Shown here piece after piece: positions 34,422 to 42,868 of a stretch of DNA of 64,000 nt; the first letter of the stretch is position 1, and the number at the start of each line of letters is the position of its first letter. A model generated the notes under the pieces. It did no database searches. It was not told the DNA's origin and saw only the letters and a list, made by a program, of their open reading frames with translations. Source of the DNA: Flavobacterium soli DSM 19725 (GTDB lineage: Bacteria; Bacteroidota; Bacteroidia; Flavobacteriales; Flavobacteriaceae); assembly GCF_000422705.1 (NCBI RefSeq), contig NZ_AUGO01000007.1, positions 248,001-312,000 on the forward strand, in the 5' to 3' direction. The position numbers and the translations under genes were made by a program.

Positions 34422-35363
34422 CTATTTCATTCGTTCTCGGGCTTCAATCTGTTCGTTATACCAAAATTTTTGAGTTGTAAAATCTAAAGGCCAATCTTGT
34501 TGTGCTTTTGCTTTTATAGAATTGTTTTCAATAGTGAGCATATATTCGTAAGCGTCAATTTGTTCGTTAACCCAAAACTCTTGTGTAGTAAAATCATTTG
34601 GCCAATCTCTATTTGCTTTCGCTTTCAATTTTTCAATAATTGATTCCTTTTCAATATCAGCTTTATCTTTTTCTACAGTAGCAACTGTTTCAATTTCTGT
34701 ATCATTTGCTTGTTCGGTTTGAACTACAGTTTCTGTTGGTGTTGAAGTTTTATCTTTATCGCCTAAATTTGCGATTACGATCAAGCTAATAATCACGGTA
34801 ACTCCAATTTTCCAACCTTTTGAAATTGAGGAGTTCTTCCAAAGGGCATAAAGTCCAACTGGAAAAAAGAGTATGCATAAAATTACGACTAACCAAGTTT
34901 TTTCATACCAAGCACTTGAATTCGAATTGTTGTTTTCCATAAAATTTAAATTTTGAGAAGTTGGATAATTATTTGTGGGTTGAATAGTATTGATTTGTTT
35001 TATTGCGGAAGTATTAGTTTCACTTTCAGAAGACAATATCCTAGAAGTGCTGGAAAGAATATTTTCAATATTTTTTCTATTTTTTCCCATATCAAATGCC
35101 CCGCCAAACATTATTCCTGTTTTTGGTGAAGAAGTTATTTGAACTTTGGTTCGGTTCTCCGAAATTTCTGATAACTGAATAGGAATATTTTCGCCCCAAC
35201 TATGCAAACTAACTCCTGCTTTTACTACAAACCTACCCTGTAATCGATCTGCGCTTTCAATTTTCAATCCGTTAATTGTCGGAATTGCTTTTTTCATTGC
35301 CTCGAAAACTTTGTCTTTCGACATTGGAAACTCGCTTTCCCCATTGTGATCTAAAAATGCCAT
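34422..35363 (-). CDS. Hypothetical membrane protein with C-terminal tandem repeat
   Basis: 313-residue protein. A soluble N-terminal domain (about 1-100, rich in beta pattern: RFVVKAGVSLHSWGENIPIQLSE) is followed by two membrane helices (about 157-175 and 184-200), an acidic linker, and two copies of a ~29-residue repeat (about 247-275 and 284-312). Each repeat has the pattern KAKA..DWP.DFTTQ.FW.NEQI-A-E-M. I do not recognise the family. The palindrome TTACGGTTTTCCGTAA (35428-35443) lies 65 bp upstream of the start. Confidence 0.65.
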   Translation of the reverse strand: MAFLDHNGESEFPMSKDKVFEAMKKAIPTINGLKIESADRLQGRFVVKAGVSLHSWGENIPIQLSEISENRTKVQITSSPKTGIMFGGAFDMGKNRKNIENILSSTSRILSSESETNTSAIKQINTIQPTNNYPTSQNLNFMENNNSNSSAWYEKTWLVVILCILFFPVGLYALWKNSSISKGWKIGVTVIISLIVIANLGDKDKTSTPTETVVQTEQANDTEIETVATVEKDKADIEKESIIEKLKAKANRDWPNDFTTQEFWVNEQIDAYEYMLTIENNSIKAKAQQDWPLDFTTQKFWYNEQIEARERMK

Positions 35364-35427
35364 AGTCTATTATTTATTGATTAAGTTAATTTTGATTTCA
35401 AAACTACATAGGCAGAAATAGCATTCC

Positions 35428-35443
35428 TTACGGTTTTCCGTAA
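35428..35443. promoter_or_regulatory. Palindrome upstream of the repeat-bearing membrane protein
   Basis: TTACGG-TTTT-CCGTAA, a perfect 6-bp dyad 65 bp upstream of the start at 35363. Candidate operator or small hairpin. No regulator is linked to it by sequence. Confidence 0.35.
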
Positions 35444-36162
35444 AAACCTAAAATAATTTAAAAAAAATATCCAACCTTTATAAAAACCATTACTAGCAAG
35501 GCTTCACAGTATCTCCTTTTTAGCAAAGAAACTACTCAAAGAGCTTAATTTCCTACTCTATCATTTCCAGAACGTATCGAGCGACACTAAAAACTCGCTC
35601 AGGAAGCTTTCCTCTGAAACGCCATCTCTGGCTCTTGTAAAAACAAGACTATTATCTCAACGCCCAAGTTATTTGGCTCAACTTACTGGAAAAGAACTTG
35701 CTTTTTCATTAAAAGAACTTGGAATTACAACTTTTTTACTCGTGGTGTGCGTTATGGGTATGCTCAACCACCCTATAGGCATACTCGAAACTACTTTTTA
35801 GATCATGACTGTATATCGAAATACTTATGGCATCAGGGGCATATGAGTATGCAAGATAGCAATTGCAGCTTCCTAATATTACTTTTTTTAGTGCGCTAAT
35901 TCAAACATACCTACAATAAGTTGATGGAGTTTTCTATCTACTAAACATTTTTTAATTAGTAAAAAATGGTCCTATTAAAACTACTGCTAATTAAAGCTAC
36001 ATAGAACTTGTTGCTTAATAATATCGCTCGACTTTATTGTCTTTAAATCGCTGAGAATGCTCAGTTCAAAATCCTAAATAACTGATTATGCAGAGGAAAA
36101 CGTAGTAAAAATCTAGTAAATGTTATCACTAAAGTGCAGGCGTTTTTAGGTTTCTTATTTGT
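35444..36162. other. Non-coding or decayed region
   Basis: No ORF with a start codon. On the plus strand, about 35487-35802 is open for ~100 codons without a start (reads ..LHSISFLAKKLLKELNF..), and a second frame is open through about 35901. Neither matches anything I recognise. It may be gene remnants or chance openness in AT-rich DNA. Confidence 0.5.
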
Positions 36163-36194
36163 AATTTTATACTTTCATTAAAAAGTATAAAATT
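36163..36194. promoter_or_regulatory. Perfect 13-bp inverted repeat upstream of 569-residue gene
   Basis: AATTTTATACTTT (36163-36175) and AAAGTATAAAATT (36182-36194) around CATTAA. It is located 53 bp before the start at 36247 and not followed by a T-run, so an operator is more likely than a terminator. Confidence 0.45.
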
Positions 36195-36246
36195 TAAGCT
36201 TTACTAGATGAGTCCAAAGGATAACAATGAATAACACAATGACAAT

Positions 36247-37956
36247 GTGAAAGAAGAAAGAAAAAATTACGATGGTACAAAAGCAAGAGAAATGAAGCAC
36301 ACATACGTATTTAAAGAATATAGTGACAAAATTAGACACTTTATTCCAATTTATAATAAAAACTCAGGTAAACAGTATCCAATTAGTAAAGCAAATGAAG
36401 TATTAGAAGTTTTTGAGTTGGAATTGTATCGTAGTCCTGAAAAACCACCGTATGATAATTTTATTCAGCAGACCAACAGGCAATTAGGCTTACTTATAGA
36501 ATATTTTGGAGATGTTTTTCACGATCGATCTGCAGAGCATGGAGTAGTGCCTAGTCATACCTACTATAAGATAATATTACCAAAGAAAACCTACTATAAA
36601 ATAATGGAAGTTATTAATGATAACGGTTTGCTTCAAATTCGGGATCTTATTTTTGAGATTATTGCCATTGCCCAGCAAAATTATACAGATGATATTGTCT
36701 TTTGGGAAATGGAATCCAGTAAAAAACTAATAACTACAGCACCAAAAGAAAGTGCTAAAGCAATTGAAATACTTACAAAAGCAAATCCTTTAAATTTACT
36801 TGACCCAGCAAATAAAGGCTCTAGGCTGGAAGGGATAAATTTTTTATTTAACGATGCAGTCATAAAGATTGAACACGAATGGCTTGCCGGTGAATTTATA
36901 GAACATTTTAAGGAACACTATAATAATTTACTTTTTAAAGATTGGAAGAAAGATTTGGAAAGGTACCCGCTTAGATTTCACGAAAATAAAGACAAATTAA
37001 ATTATAGGTTCAAGCTGGCAATTTCTTTCTACAATCTATTTATAGAAACTGGTCTTTTTAAGATTGAGAAGGAAGTACGTACACCCAATGTTTTAATGAC
37101 ATGTATCGCAAAATTGATGGGGTTTTGCCTTATAAATGTGTTTAAAGATGGAGATTCAGATACTGAAAAGTCGAAAGTTGTTCGAAACTGGATTAGGAGA
37201 TCGAATTTTCGGAGAGTTTTACCCTATCAAAATATTAAGGCTGATATGGTCAAGCTGGAAAAATATTTTCCAAGGAATTTTTTAGGATTAGGTGAAGATA
37301 TCAAAAGAGCTGATGCTATTAGTGCTGCGATGTATTTTAGTAAGCGTTTTGGTCTTGAAAATATAGGACCGGATCTAGCACACTTATATCAATGCTTGGT
37401 GCAGGTTAATTTTTATATTGGTCATCAGGTTACAGGACAAGGAATGCGAAGTCCTTCTAATTTTCCAGAATTTGAAGCATTTAAAAGTTTGATGAGTGGC
37501 ATTCAAAAAGGGCAAAAGATTGAAAGCATATTATTTAAAATGGAGGGTGTAGATGGCGAGCAGTCTATAAATTCCACTTTGCCATTGCAGCTAATTAGTG
37601 ATGCAATAAAAAGGTATCAATATACAAACAGGGTCGAGATAGATACAGAACTTTATAAAGTTCATTTTGAAAAAGAACAAAATGGAGCAATACAGATTAA
37701 AAGTGAAAATAGGTTTTCAGAACCAGAGGAAAGATTTATAGTTGATTTTGTCGGAGGGTTTTATAATTATTTAAAGAATGAAACAAGAACACCACAAAAG
37801 GAATATGATCCGAAATTCAGATTTTACAATATTATCGCGATTTTTTTAAGTCATTCTCGTTTCTTTTATCGGGAGCAGGAATTGGAGGGCTATGCTATAG
37901 AGATGGTTAAAAAATGGCATTCCTTATATCTTATAAAAAACGGCCTTGATCTGTAA
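36247..37956 (+). CDS. Large hypothetical protein, orphan
   Basis: 569-residue protein, basic and helical, with no signal peptide or membrane helix. The start is GTG at 36247, or ATG at 36292 (MKHTYVFKEYSDKIRHF), which may be more natural. Visible blocks: SHTYYKIILPKKTYYKIME (a local internal duplication near 103-121), KVVRNWIRRSNFRRVLPYQNI near 315-335, and a C-terminal FRFYNIIAIFLSHSRFFYREQELEGYA. I do not recognise a family. It is followed after ~110 bp by a small one-helix membrane protein. Confidence 0.7.
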   Translation: MKEERKNYDGTKAREMKHTYVFKEYSDKIRHFIPIYNKNSGKQYPISKANEVLEVFELELYRSPEKPPYDNFIQQTNRQLGLLIEYFGDVFHDRSAEHGVVPSHTYYKIILPKKTYYKIMEVINDNGLLQIRDLIFEIIAIAQQNYTDDIVFWEMESSKKLITTAPKESAKAIEILTKANPLNLLDPANKGSRLEGINFLFNDAVIKIEHEWLAGEFIEHFKEHYNNLLFKDWKKDLERYPLRFHENKDKLNYRFKLAISFYNLFIETGLFKIEKEVRTPNVLMTCIAKLMGFCLINVFKDGDSDTEKSKVVRNWIRRSNFRRVLPYQNIKADMVKLEKYFPRNFLGLGEDIKRADAISAAMYFSKRFGLENIGPDLAHLYQCLVQVNFYIGHQVTGQGMRSPSNFPEFEAFKSLMSGIQKGQKIESILFKMEGVDGEQSINSTLPLQLISDAIKRYQYTNRVEIDTELYKVHFEKEQNGAIQIKSENRFSEPEERFIVDFVGGFYNYLKNETRTPQKEYDPKFRFYNIIAIFLSHSRFFYREQELEGYAIEMVKKWHSLYLIKNGLDL

Positions 37957-37973
37957 GCTGTTGATATACAACA

Positions 37974-38014
37974 GGAACAAGATGTATCAAAATTAGTGAA
38001 GCTTTGTTCCTTTT
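37974..38014 (+). terminator. Possible weak terminator
   Basis: GGAACAA (37974-37980) pairs with TTGTTCC (38004-38010), followed by TTTT. A second small hairpin CTGTTG-atata-CAACAG (37958-37974) precedes it just after the stop codon. The long loop makes this uncertain. Confidence 0.35.
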
Positions 38015-38067
38015 AGAATTCAGATAACGCACGAAATTTGGACTTATATAACTAAATCTATTTAAAA

Positions 38068-38280
38068 ATGGAAAAATCTAAGTCAAGTGAATCGTTTAAA
38101 CTCAACTTTTTTGGTTTGAAGTATGAATGTATTAATCCAGGATCCAAAACTATAATTCTCCTTTTAATGGTACTTTGTTTTTTAACTGTTATCATTATTT
38201 TATTTAAGGAGGTAGCTTTGCCGGCATTCCTATACGGTACGAAAAAAACAAGCTCATTACTGTTAAAAGGTAATTTATAA
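38068..38280 (+). CDS. Small single-helix membrane protein, hypothetical
   Basis: 70 residues: a polar N-terminus (MEKSKSSESFKLNFFGLKYE), one strong transmembrane helix (TIILLLMVLCFLTVIIILF, about residues 28-46) and a short basic tail. It follows the 569-residue orphan in the same direction. Such a pair could be an effector and small membrane partner, but this is only context. Not recognised. Confidence 0.5.
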   Translation: MEKSKSSESFKLNFFGLKYECINPGSKTIILLLMVLCFLTVIIILFKEVALPAFLYGTKKTSSLLLKGNL

Positions 38281-38314
38281 TATCATTTATGATTTAAATT
38301 GTAGGCAAGAATTT

Positions 38315-38942
38315 TTAACGATGCAGTGTGTCAATTAATTTTTTAAAATTTAATTGCTTATTTTTTATCATTGAATTGATCAATGTATCTCTAAATCGTG
38401 AAGTAATAGTAGGGAATTTTAAGTCAATTAAAACTAAACCTTTTTCACATTTAGTTCAAAACTATGGATCATCGAGTTCCTTTGAGAGTAACAGTCCCAT
38501 AATAATCTTGAATAGTAAGATCTTAAGACAGTATCATAAATTGTTTTGTTAACTTTTTTATTCAAAAATTTTATAAAAGTATGGTTTATCTTTTTTGAAT
38601 ATTCTATTAATAAACTTCGTTCTAAATTTCGGATTCTAAGAAACTCCTTATTGTCTATATTTAATTGCTCTGCCGATGCGTTTACAATTGCATTAATTAT
38701 ATAATCTTCGATAATTACTTTTTCTATTTGTTGGGAACTACTAGCAAGAACTGATGATATAATATTTATTAAATTGTTTATGTTATCTGAACAAATTTTT
38801 AGTAAGGTTTCGAAATAGTGCCAATAATCTTCGGGATTTCTTGAAGTTTGTGCCTTGATATATAAGTGTTCGTAATTTAAAAAGTACTCACGACAATCTT
38901 TATTAACGTCTGCAAGTAGCAGGAATGGGTTATAGCTGTACT
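38315..38942 (-). pseudogene. 5'-truncated and frameshifted gene remnant
   Basis: On the minus strand an open frame runs about 170 codons (38942 to 38434) with protein-like composition (..LLLADVNKDCREYFLNYEHLY.. through ..SQRNSMIHSFELNVKKV) but has no ATG; an in-frame TGA lies at its 5' end. After the TAG at 38434 a second frame continues (GLVLIDLKFPTITSRF.. to ..LIDTLHR) to a TAA at 38315. This looks like a decayed gene with one frameshift. Family not recognised. Confidence 0.5.
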
Positions 38943-39114
38943 TTCAATTTAGTATTACTTAATCACTATCCCTTTTAAAAAATTTAATAAATATTTATTT
39001 GATTTTATTAAATTACTTTTCTAATCCTACTTTTTAGTAGCACATTCACAAATATTTTTATTGATCATTATATCATAATCCAATAAACTCCCTTTTAAAA
39101 GTTATTATTTTAAT

Positions 39115-39142
39115 AAAAAAGAGGCCTTAACGCCTCTTTTTA
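39115..39142 (-). terminator. Terminator of the XRE regulator gene
   Basis: AAAAAGAGGC-cttaac-GCCTCTTTTT. On the minus strand it follows the XRE stop codon by about 25 bp. Confidence 0.8.
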
Positions 39143-39167
39143 AAATTAATATGTCATTAATAAAAGC

Positions 39168-39578
39168 CTATCTCACTTTTAGTAGTTTTTCCAAATATTC
39201 AATTTTATCTTGCTCGGCTTTCAATAATCGTTCATAAAGTCTTTTATTCTCTTCTACCGATTCCATTAATTTATCCAAAGGATTAAAGTGACAAACATTG
39301 TGAGCACCTATTGGACCTTGATTAATACTGTTATCACTAAAATTATTAAAATAATTGATCACGCCTTCTTCACTAAAATTCTTAATAGCTTCAACACTAA
39401 CCCCAAGTGCCTTCGCCACCTCAGCCAGTTTGTCCTCCTCAATCGTTTCGCTGTTCTCCATAATGGAAACCGCCTGCTGGCTGGTGCCCATGGCCTGGGC
39501 CAAGGCTTCCTGTTTCATATCCTTTAATTCGCGGATGCGGCTGATCTTGCGTCCGATGTGGTTTTTGGTTGGTGTCAT
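39168..39578 (-). CDS. XRE/Cro-family helix-turn-helix regulator
   Basis: 136-residue protein with an N-terminal HTH_3 domain (IGRKISRIRELKDMKQEALAQAMGTSQQAVSIMENSETIEEDKLAEVAKALGV, residues 8-60) and a C-terminal coiled coil (MESVEENKRLYERLLKAEQDKIEYLEKLLKVR). This architecture, with GPIGAHNV in the linker, is common in Bacteroidota. The 5' part of the gene is markedly richer in G+C than the left flank and marks the start of the GC-rich island. It is divergent from the MNT-HEPN-like gene, 166 bp apart. Confidence 0.9.
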   Translation of the reverse strand: MTPTKNHIGRKISRIRELKDMKQEALAQAMGTSQQAVSIMENSETIEEDKLAEVAKALGVSVEAIKNFSEEGVINYFNNFSDNSINQGPIGAHNVCHFNPLDKLMESVEENKRLYERLLKAEQDKIEYLEKLLKVR

Positions 39579-39636
39579 GGTTCAAAGGTAGTATTTGATT
39601 GTGTAATAAAGCAAATGTAAAAAACAGAACGGAAAA

Positions 39637-39694
39637 TGTACCATACAATGGAAAATGATTCGGTACATGGACCGCATGTGCGTACTTGCAGTAC
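39637..39694. promoter_or_regulatory. Dyad symmetries in XRE / MNT-HEPN-like intergenic region
   Basis: TGTACC (39637-39642) pairs with GGTACA (39662-39667), and GTACT-tgc-AGTAC (39682-39694) is a second perfect dyad. All share a GTAC core, as expected for operator sites of one repressor, plausibly the adjacent XRE protein. Confidence 0.4.
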
Positions 39695-39744
39695 AGAACA
39701 AAAATACAAATTTTCATACAACTAATAACTAAAAAGCTAAAATT

Positions 39745-40610
39745 ATGCAGGCAATTGAATTTTCACAGCAACAGCTGGTAAGCGAAGTGATTACCGGCCA
39801 CATCAAAACGGCGGCCATTTACTGTTTTGGCACGCACTCTACAGCCTACAGTTCCAGCAGGATACTGGGTCCCGATAAGGGAGTGCAGAAAGAGCACGTC
39901 CATCTATACCTCTTGGTCTTTGTCAGGGAAACGATCGAAAATGCCAACAATGACATCAGTGACAAGATCAGGACAAGGACAGCCGGTCGCATGACCACTA
40001 CACTGCTTATGCACCCGATAAGGGGGCTTAAGAAACTGTGCCATGACCAGCAGTTGTTCTTCTGGCAGGTCATGCGGGACGCTGAACTGTGGTTTGAGGA
40101 CAAGGACAAGCCGCCCTACCTTAACAATGCGGGAATCCCGAAAAGGAATGTAAAGTCCACGGCAAGCTATGTGGCCAACAGGAGCTATGCGAGTGACACG
40201 ATTTGGGATTGGGTCTACAACGATGATAACGCTTCCGGCTCGTATACGGTAAAGATGGCCAGCCTCCATCAGATCGTGGAGCAGACCTGCCTGTCGCTGA
40301 TCCGAGTTTTCATGGGCTATACCCCAATCACTTTGCATTGGGCTACCTGTTTGGGCTTTGCGAATACTTCACCACCATAACGGCTGATTTCTTTCCCCGA
40401 CAGACCAAGGAGGAGAAGGCATTGTTCCATTTGCTGAAGCAGCAGCCCAATGGCTTGCGTTTCAGCCGGGCCAGCTATATCAGCTATTTACAGTATGACC
40501 TGCTGGAAGAAAGATGCGGTGCCTTTAAAAGGGAGGCGGACCTGCTAATCCAGAACGATATGGACCGCCTAAGCGAAGCTGAAAAGGAAACCAAGGAAAT
40601 AAGCAGTTAG
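39745..40610 (+). pseudogene. MNT-HEPN-like fusion protein, frameshifted
   Basis: Two overlapping frames (39745-40380 and 40338-40610) form one ~288-residue protein if one C is added to the CCCC run at 40322-40325. The join then reads RVFMGYTPNHFALGYLFGLCEYF. The N-terminal half resembles a degenerate nucleotidyltransferase (AAIYCFGTHS, HLYLLVFV; the catalytic Asp pair is not seen). The join region resembles a HEPN helix (LHQIVEQTCLSLIRVFMGYTP). The assignment is by pattern only. As read, the first frame ends after 211 residues, so the protein is broken or the base is a sequencing error. Codon use is GC-rich. Confidence 0.6.
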
Positions 40611-40614
40611 CAAT

Positions 40615-41178
40615 ATGAAAAGGAAGAAGATCAATTTTGAAACGCATTTTTGGGCAGCCTACGAGATAGGAAACCCGTTTGAGGTAATCGATGCCCTCTT
40701 TGATTATGCGGATCTGGAATACTATAAGGAAGGGTTGGCAGAAGCGGTGATGTACTGCCATAAGAAGGAAGTGTACAAGAAAGGGTGTCCCGGAGAGGTG
40801 TTTCTTTGCTATGCCGCCCTCCGCTCCTTTCTGAAAGCATGCTCGGAACTGCAACATAAGGGAAAGAGATGGCAAGTGAAACAGGCACCGGATGCCAAAT
40901 CGGGCCTCCATCAGGCTTCATTGACAGCCGAAGAGTATGCCAATCCGTTTAGGGTATTCCAAGGCGCATTTGCCGAGAAATCCTTGGAGGACTTTGAGTT
41001 TTTCCTGTGTGAAATGACACGTTTGTCCTTGTCACCCCATACCATAGCGTTTGACACCGATCTGATGACACCGTATATCCATCTGGTCAAGATGCTGGAC
41101 GCAAGCCAGCTGATGCGGGAGAGGGGCGTCGAAAAGGGGAAGGGGAAGGCACTGCTTTTTACCAACTTTAGTGATTGA
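40615..41178 (+). CDS. Hypothetical protein in GC-rich island, possible partner of MNT-HEPN-like gene
   Basis: 187-residue soluble, mostly helical protein (FETHFWAAYEIGNPFEVIDALFDYADLEYYK; CPGEVFLCYAALRSFLKAC; PFRVFQGAFAEKSLEDFEFFLCEMTRLSLS). It starts 4 bp after the preceding gene stops, so it is in the same operon. It resembles an uncharacterised Bacteroidota family that I associate with HEPN-type genes, from memory only. Its 3' end overlaps the opposing gene by 11 bp. Confidence 0.65.
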   Translation: MKRKKINFETHFWAAYEIGNPFEVIDALFDYADLEYYKEGLAEAVMYCHKKEVYKKGCPGEVFLCYAALRSFLKACSELQHKGKRWQVKQAPDAKSGLHQASLTAEEYANPFRVFQGAFAEKSLEDFEFFLCEMTRLSLSPHTIAFDTDLMTPYIHLVKMLDASQLMRERGVEKGKGKALLFTNFSD

Positions 41179-41941
41179 TTTGGACACATCTCACATCCAG
41201 CAAATGAAGCACATTGTAACAGCGCTCATACAACGGATACTGCTCTCCATTGGTTTCTTGGAAGAATTCGAGCAGCAACAGCCACAGGAAGATACCCCCA
41301 CCTGTAGGCGTTTCCGTTGGCCGGAGGCTAAGGGTGGCTGGTTCAAAATCGATTGCCACGGTGACCATGGGACTGCAATGCAACTGGGAAGCCGTACCTT
41401 CCGCATCCACAACAAGCACACCGGTCCGAAAACCCACATGCGTGGCGCCTGCAGGACAATCCAGCATCAGACAGGGTAAAAACCTCGACAGCAAGAACGT
41501 ATGCCCATCCTTCAAGGTCAACGGACAGCGCAATACGGAACCAAGTGCAGCTTTCCCATTGAACTCAAAGCCACTCAGCAGGTTCCTGCCCTCAGCAGTA
41601 CGCAACCCCGCCTCTGCGGTCCGTTGGCCCCGCTCATGCTCCAAATCGTAGCCCTTTACCTTGGACAGTAACGAAACCAGCCGCGTAGTGACACTGGGGT
41701 CGGGAGCACAACGCAAAAGGGCAGCGGCACCATGCCGGATTGCCGCCCCCAGCGTATTCACCCTTCCAAATTCCTGATAGTTCTCCCGCGTACGCTCAAA
41801 CGCCGGATCCGCATGGATCCGCTCCTTCGTAAGCGTATTTTGCTGCTTCACCAGGGTAGCCCCCTTCATATCTTTCCGCTGGTAGAAGGTCAGCCCGCCA
41901 AGGGTTCCCCTGAGCTTCAAAATTCCTTTCAATCGTGCCAT
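41168..41941 (-). CDS. Conserved hypothetical protein (MARLKGILKLRGTLGGLTFY type)
   Basis: 257 residues from the ATG at 41941; an upstream in-frame start would add 25 Trp/Cys-rich residues unlike the family. The start MARLKGILKLRGTLGGLTFY, then DPAFERTRENYQEFG, is a recurrent Bacteroidota pattern seen in short proteins of unknown role. The rest has beta pattern and many leucines. This gene is the most GC-rich part of the window (41 of 60 bases in 41581-41640 are G or C). Tail-to-tail overlap of 11 bp with the 187-residue gene. Confidence 0.7.
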   Translation of the reverse strand: MARLKGILKLRGTLGGLTFYQRKDMKGATLVKQQNTLTKERIHADPAFERTRENYQEFGRVNTLGAAIRHGAAALLRCAPDPSVTTRLVSLLSKVKGYDLEHERGQRTAEAGLRTAEGRNLLSGFEFNGKAALGSVLRCPLTLKDGHTFLLSRFLPCLMLDCPAGATHVGFRTGVLVVDAEGTASQLHCSPMVTVAIDFEPATLSLRPTETPTGGGIFLWLLLLEFFQETNGEQYPLYERCYNVLHLLDVRCVQINH

Positions 41942-42478
41942 AATCGTAAATGTTAGCACACAAAGGTAACAGCGGCAGCCCTTCCACCACCACCCCACTG
42001 TCCCAGATGGCCCCACTTGTCCCCATTTGCCCCCATCTGCACACAGAACGCATAACGCAAGCCATTTCGGAAATCCAAAAAAGCATCAGCCCACCCTCCA
42101 ACACCAAGCTATAGGGATGAAAAAATAAAATAAGTAAGAGGAATACATCACCACCTTTTATGATTTTGATAAGGGCAAACCAAAATCCGTATGATTTTGA
42201 CCATAAAAAAACAGTATTAATCTAAAACTGTAAACTAAAACCGGTATGAGAGAATACTTAAATCTTTTAATCTTTTAATCTTTTAATTTTTTAATCTTTA
42301 AATCTTTAAACACAGATACTCCCCCTCTAAGGTAGGTCTAAGGTAGGTTTTCGGCTATACAAGGTCCTTATATCGGCATGGGGTGAACACCCTAAATTAT
42401 GGGGTGGCTACTGATATCTTGGTTGATTTGTGCTAATTTTGGAAAGGTAATTGCTATACTTTTGTAAAAATACAGAAA
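41942..42478. other. Intergenic region with octamer tandem repeats
   Basis: No gene seen. 42256-42310 holds tandem TTTTAATC units (three good copies and degenerate ones). The plus-strand -7 box of the next gene lies at its end. Confidence 0.6.
42457..42464 (+). promoter_or_regulatory. -7 box of the VNPDG-repeat gene
   Basis: TACTTTTG fits TAnnTTTG, 16 bp before the ATG at 42479... TTG at 42439-42441 (15-bp spacing) or 42428-42430 (26 bp) could be the -33 element; neither spacing is ideal. Confidence 0.5.
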
Positions 42479-42856
42479 ATGAAATCTTCCCTTGCCCTCA
42501 TTTTGTTCTTTTTTATGGTGCAGGCAATAGATGCCCAGACCATCCGGGTCAACCCCGATGGCACCCACACCGTGATCCACCAAACGGGCAGTGACACCTC
42601 GGTTCAGGTCAATCCTGATGGTACTCACACCGTGACGACAGGCAATGTTCAGGTAAATCCTGATGGCAGCCACAGCGTTCTCACCGGAAATGAAACAACA
42701 ACTGTTCGAGTGAACCCAGACGGAAGCCACACCGTGATACAACCTAGCGAGACCAACACAGCAGTTCAGGTAAATCCTGATGGCACCCACGCGATTTTGA
42801 TCAAGAAAGAGAAGAAACCTAAAAAGAAAAAGAAAAAAAAGACCCAACCCCAATAA
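42479..42856 (+). CDS. Small secreted protein with five VNPDG repeats
   Basis: 125 residues. A signal peptide (LALILFFFMVQAIDAQ, up to about residue 20) is followed by five imperfect repeats, each with V(R/Q)VNPDG(T/S)H, at about residues 22, 42, 57, 76 and 96, separated by 10-15 Thr/Ser-rich residues. The C-terminus is a run of lysines (PKKKKKKK). The lysine tail could bind polyanions such as LPS or DNA; this is inference. It is co-directional with and 12 bp before the next small gene. Not a known enzyme. Confidence 0.75.
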   Translation: MKSSLALILFFFMVQAIDAQTIRVNPDGTHTVIHQTGSDTSVQVNPDGTHTVTTGNVQVNPDGSHSVLTGNETTTVRVNPDGSHTVIQPSETNTAVQVNPDGTHAILIKKEKKPKKKKKKKTQPQ

Positions 42857-42868
42857 ACCAACTGTATC

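Noticed and set aside
35487..35901. Two start-less open frames, possibly an integrase or membrane remnant
   Set aside because: No recognisable motif; open reading without start codons is expected by chance in AT-rich DNA.
38328..38552. Plus-strand 74-codon ORF
   Set aside because: It lies antisense to the more protein-like minus-strand remnant and has poor composition.
42256..42310. Tandem TTTTAATC units as a CRISPR-like array
   Set aside because: Units are 8 bp without spacers; a simple sequence repeat.
42392..42853. Minus-strand ORF opposite the VNPDG-repeat gene
   Set aside because: A shadow of the repeat; the plus-strand reading has a signal peptide, promoter box and regular repeats.
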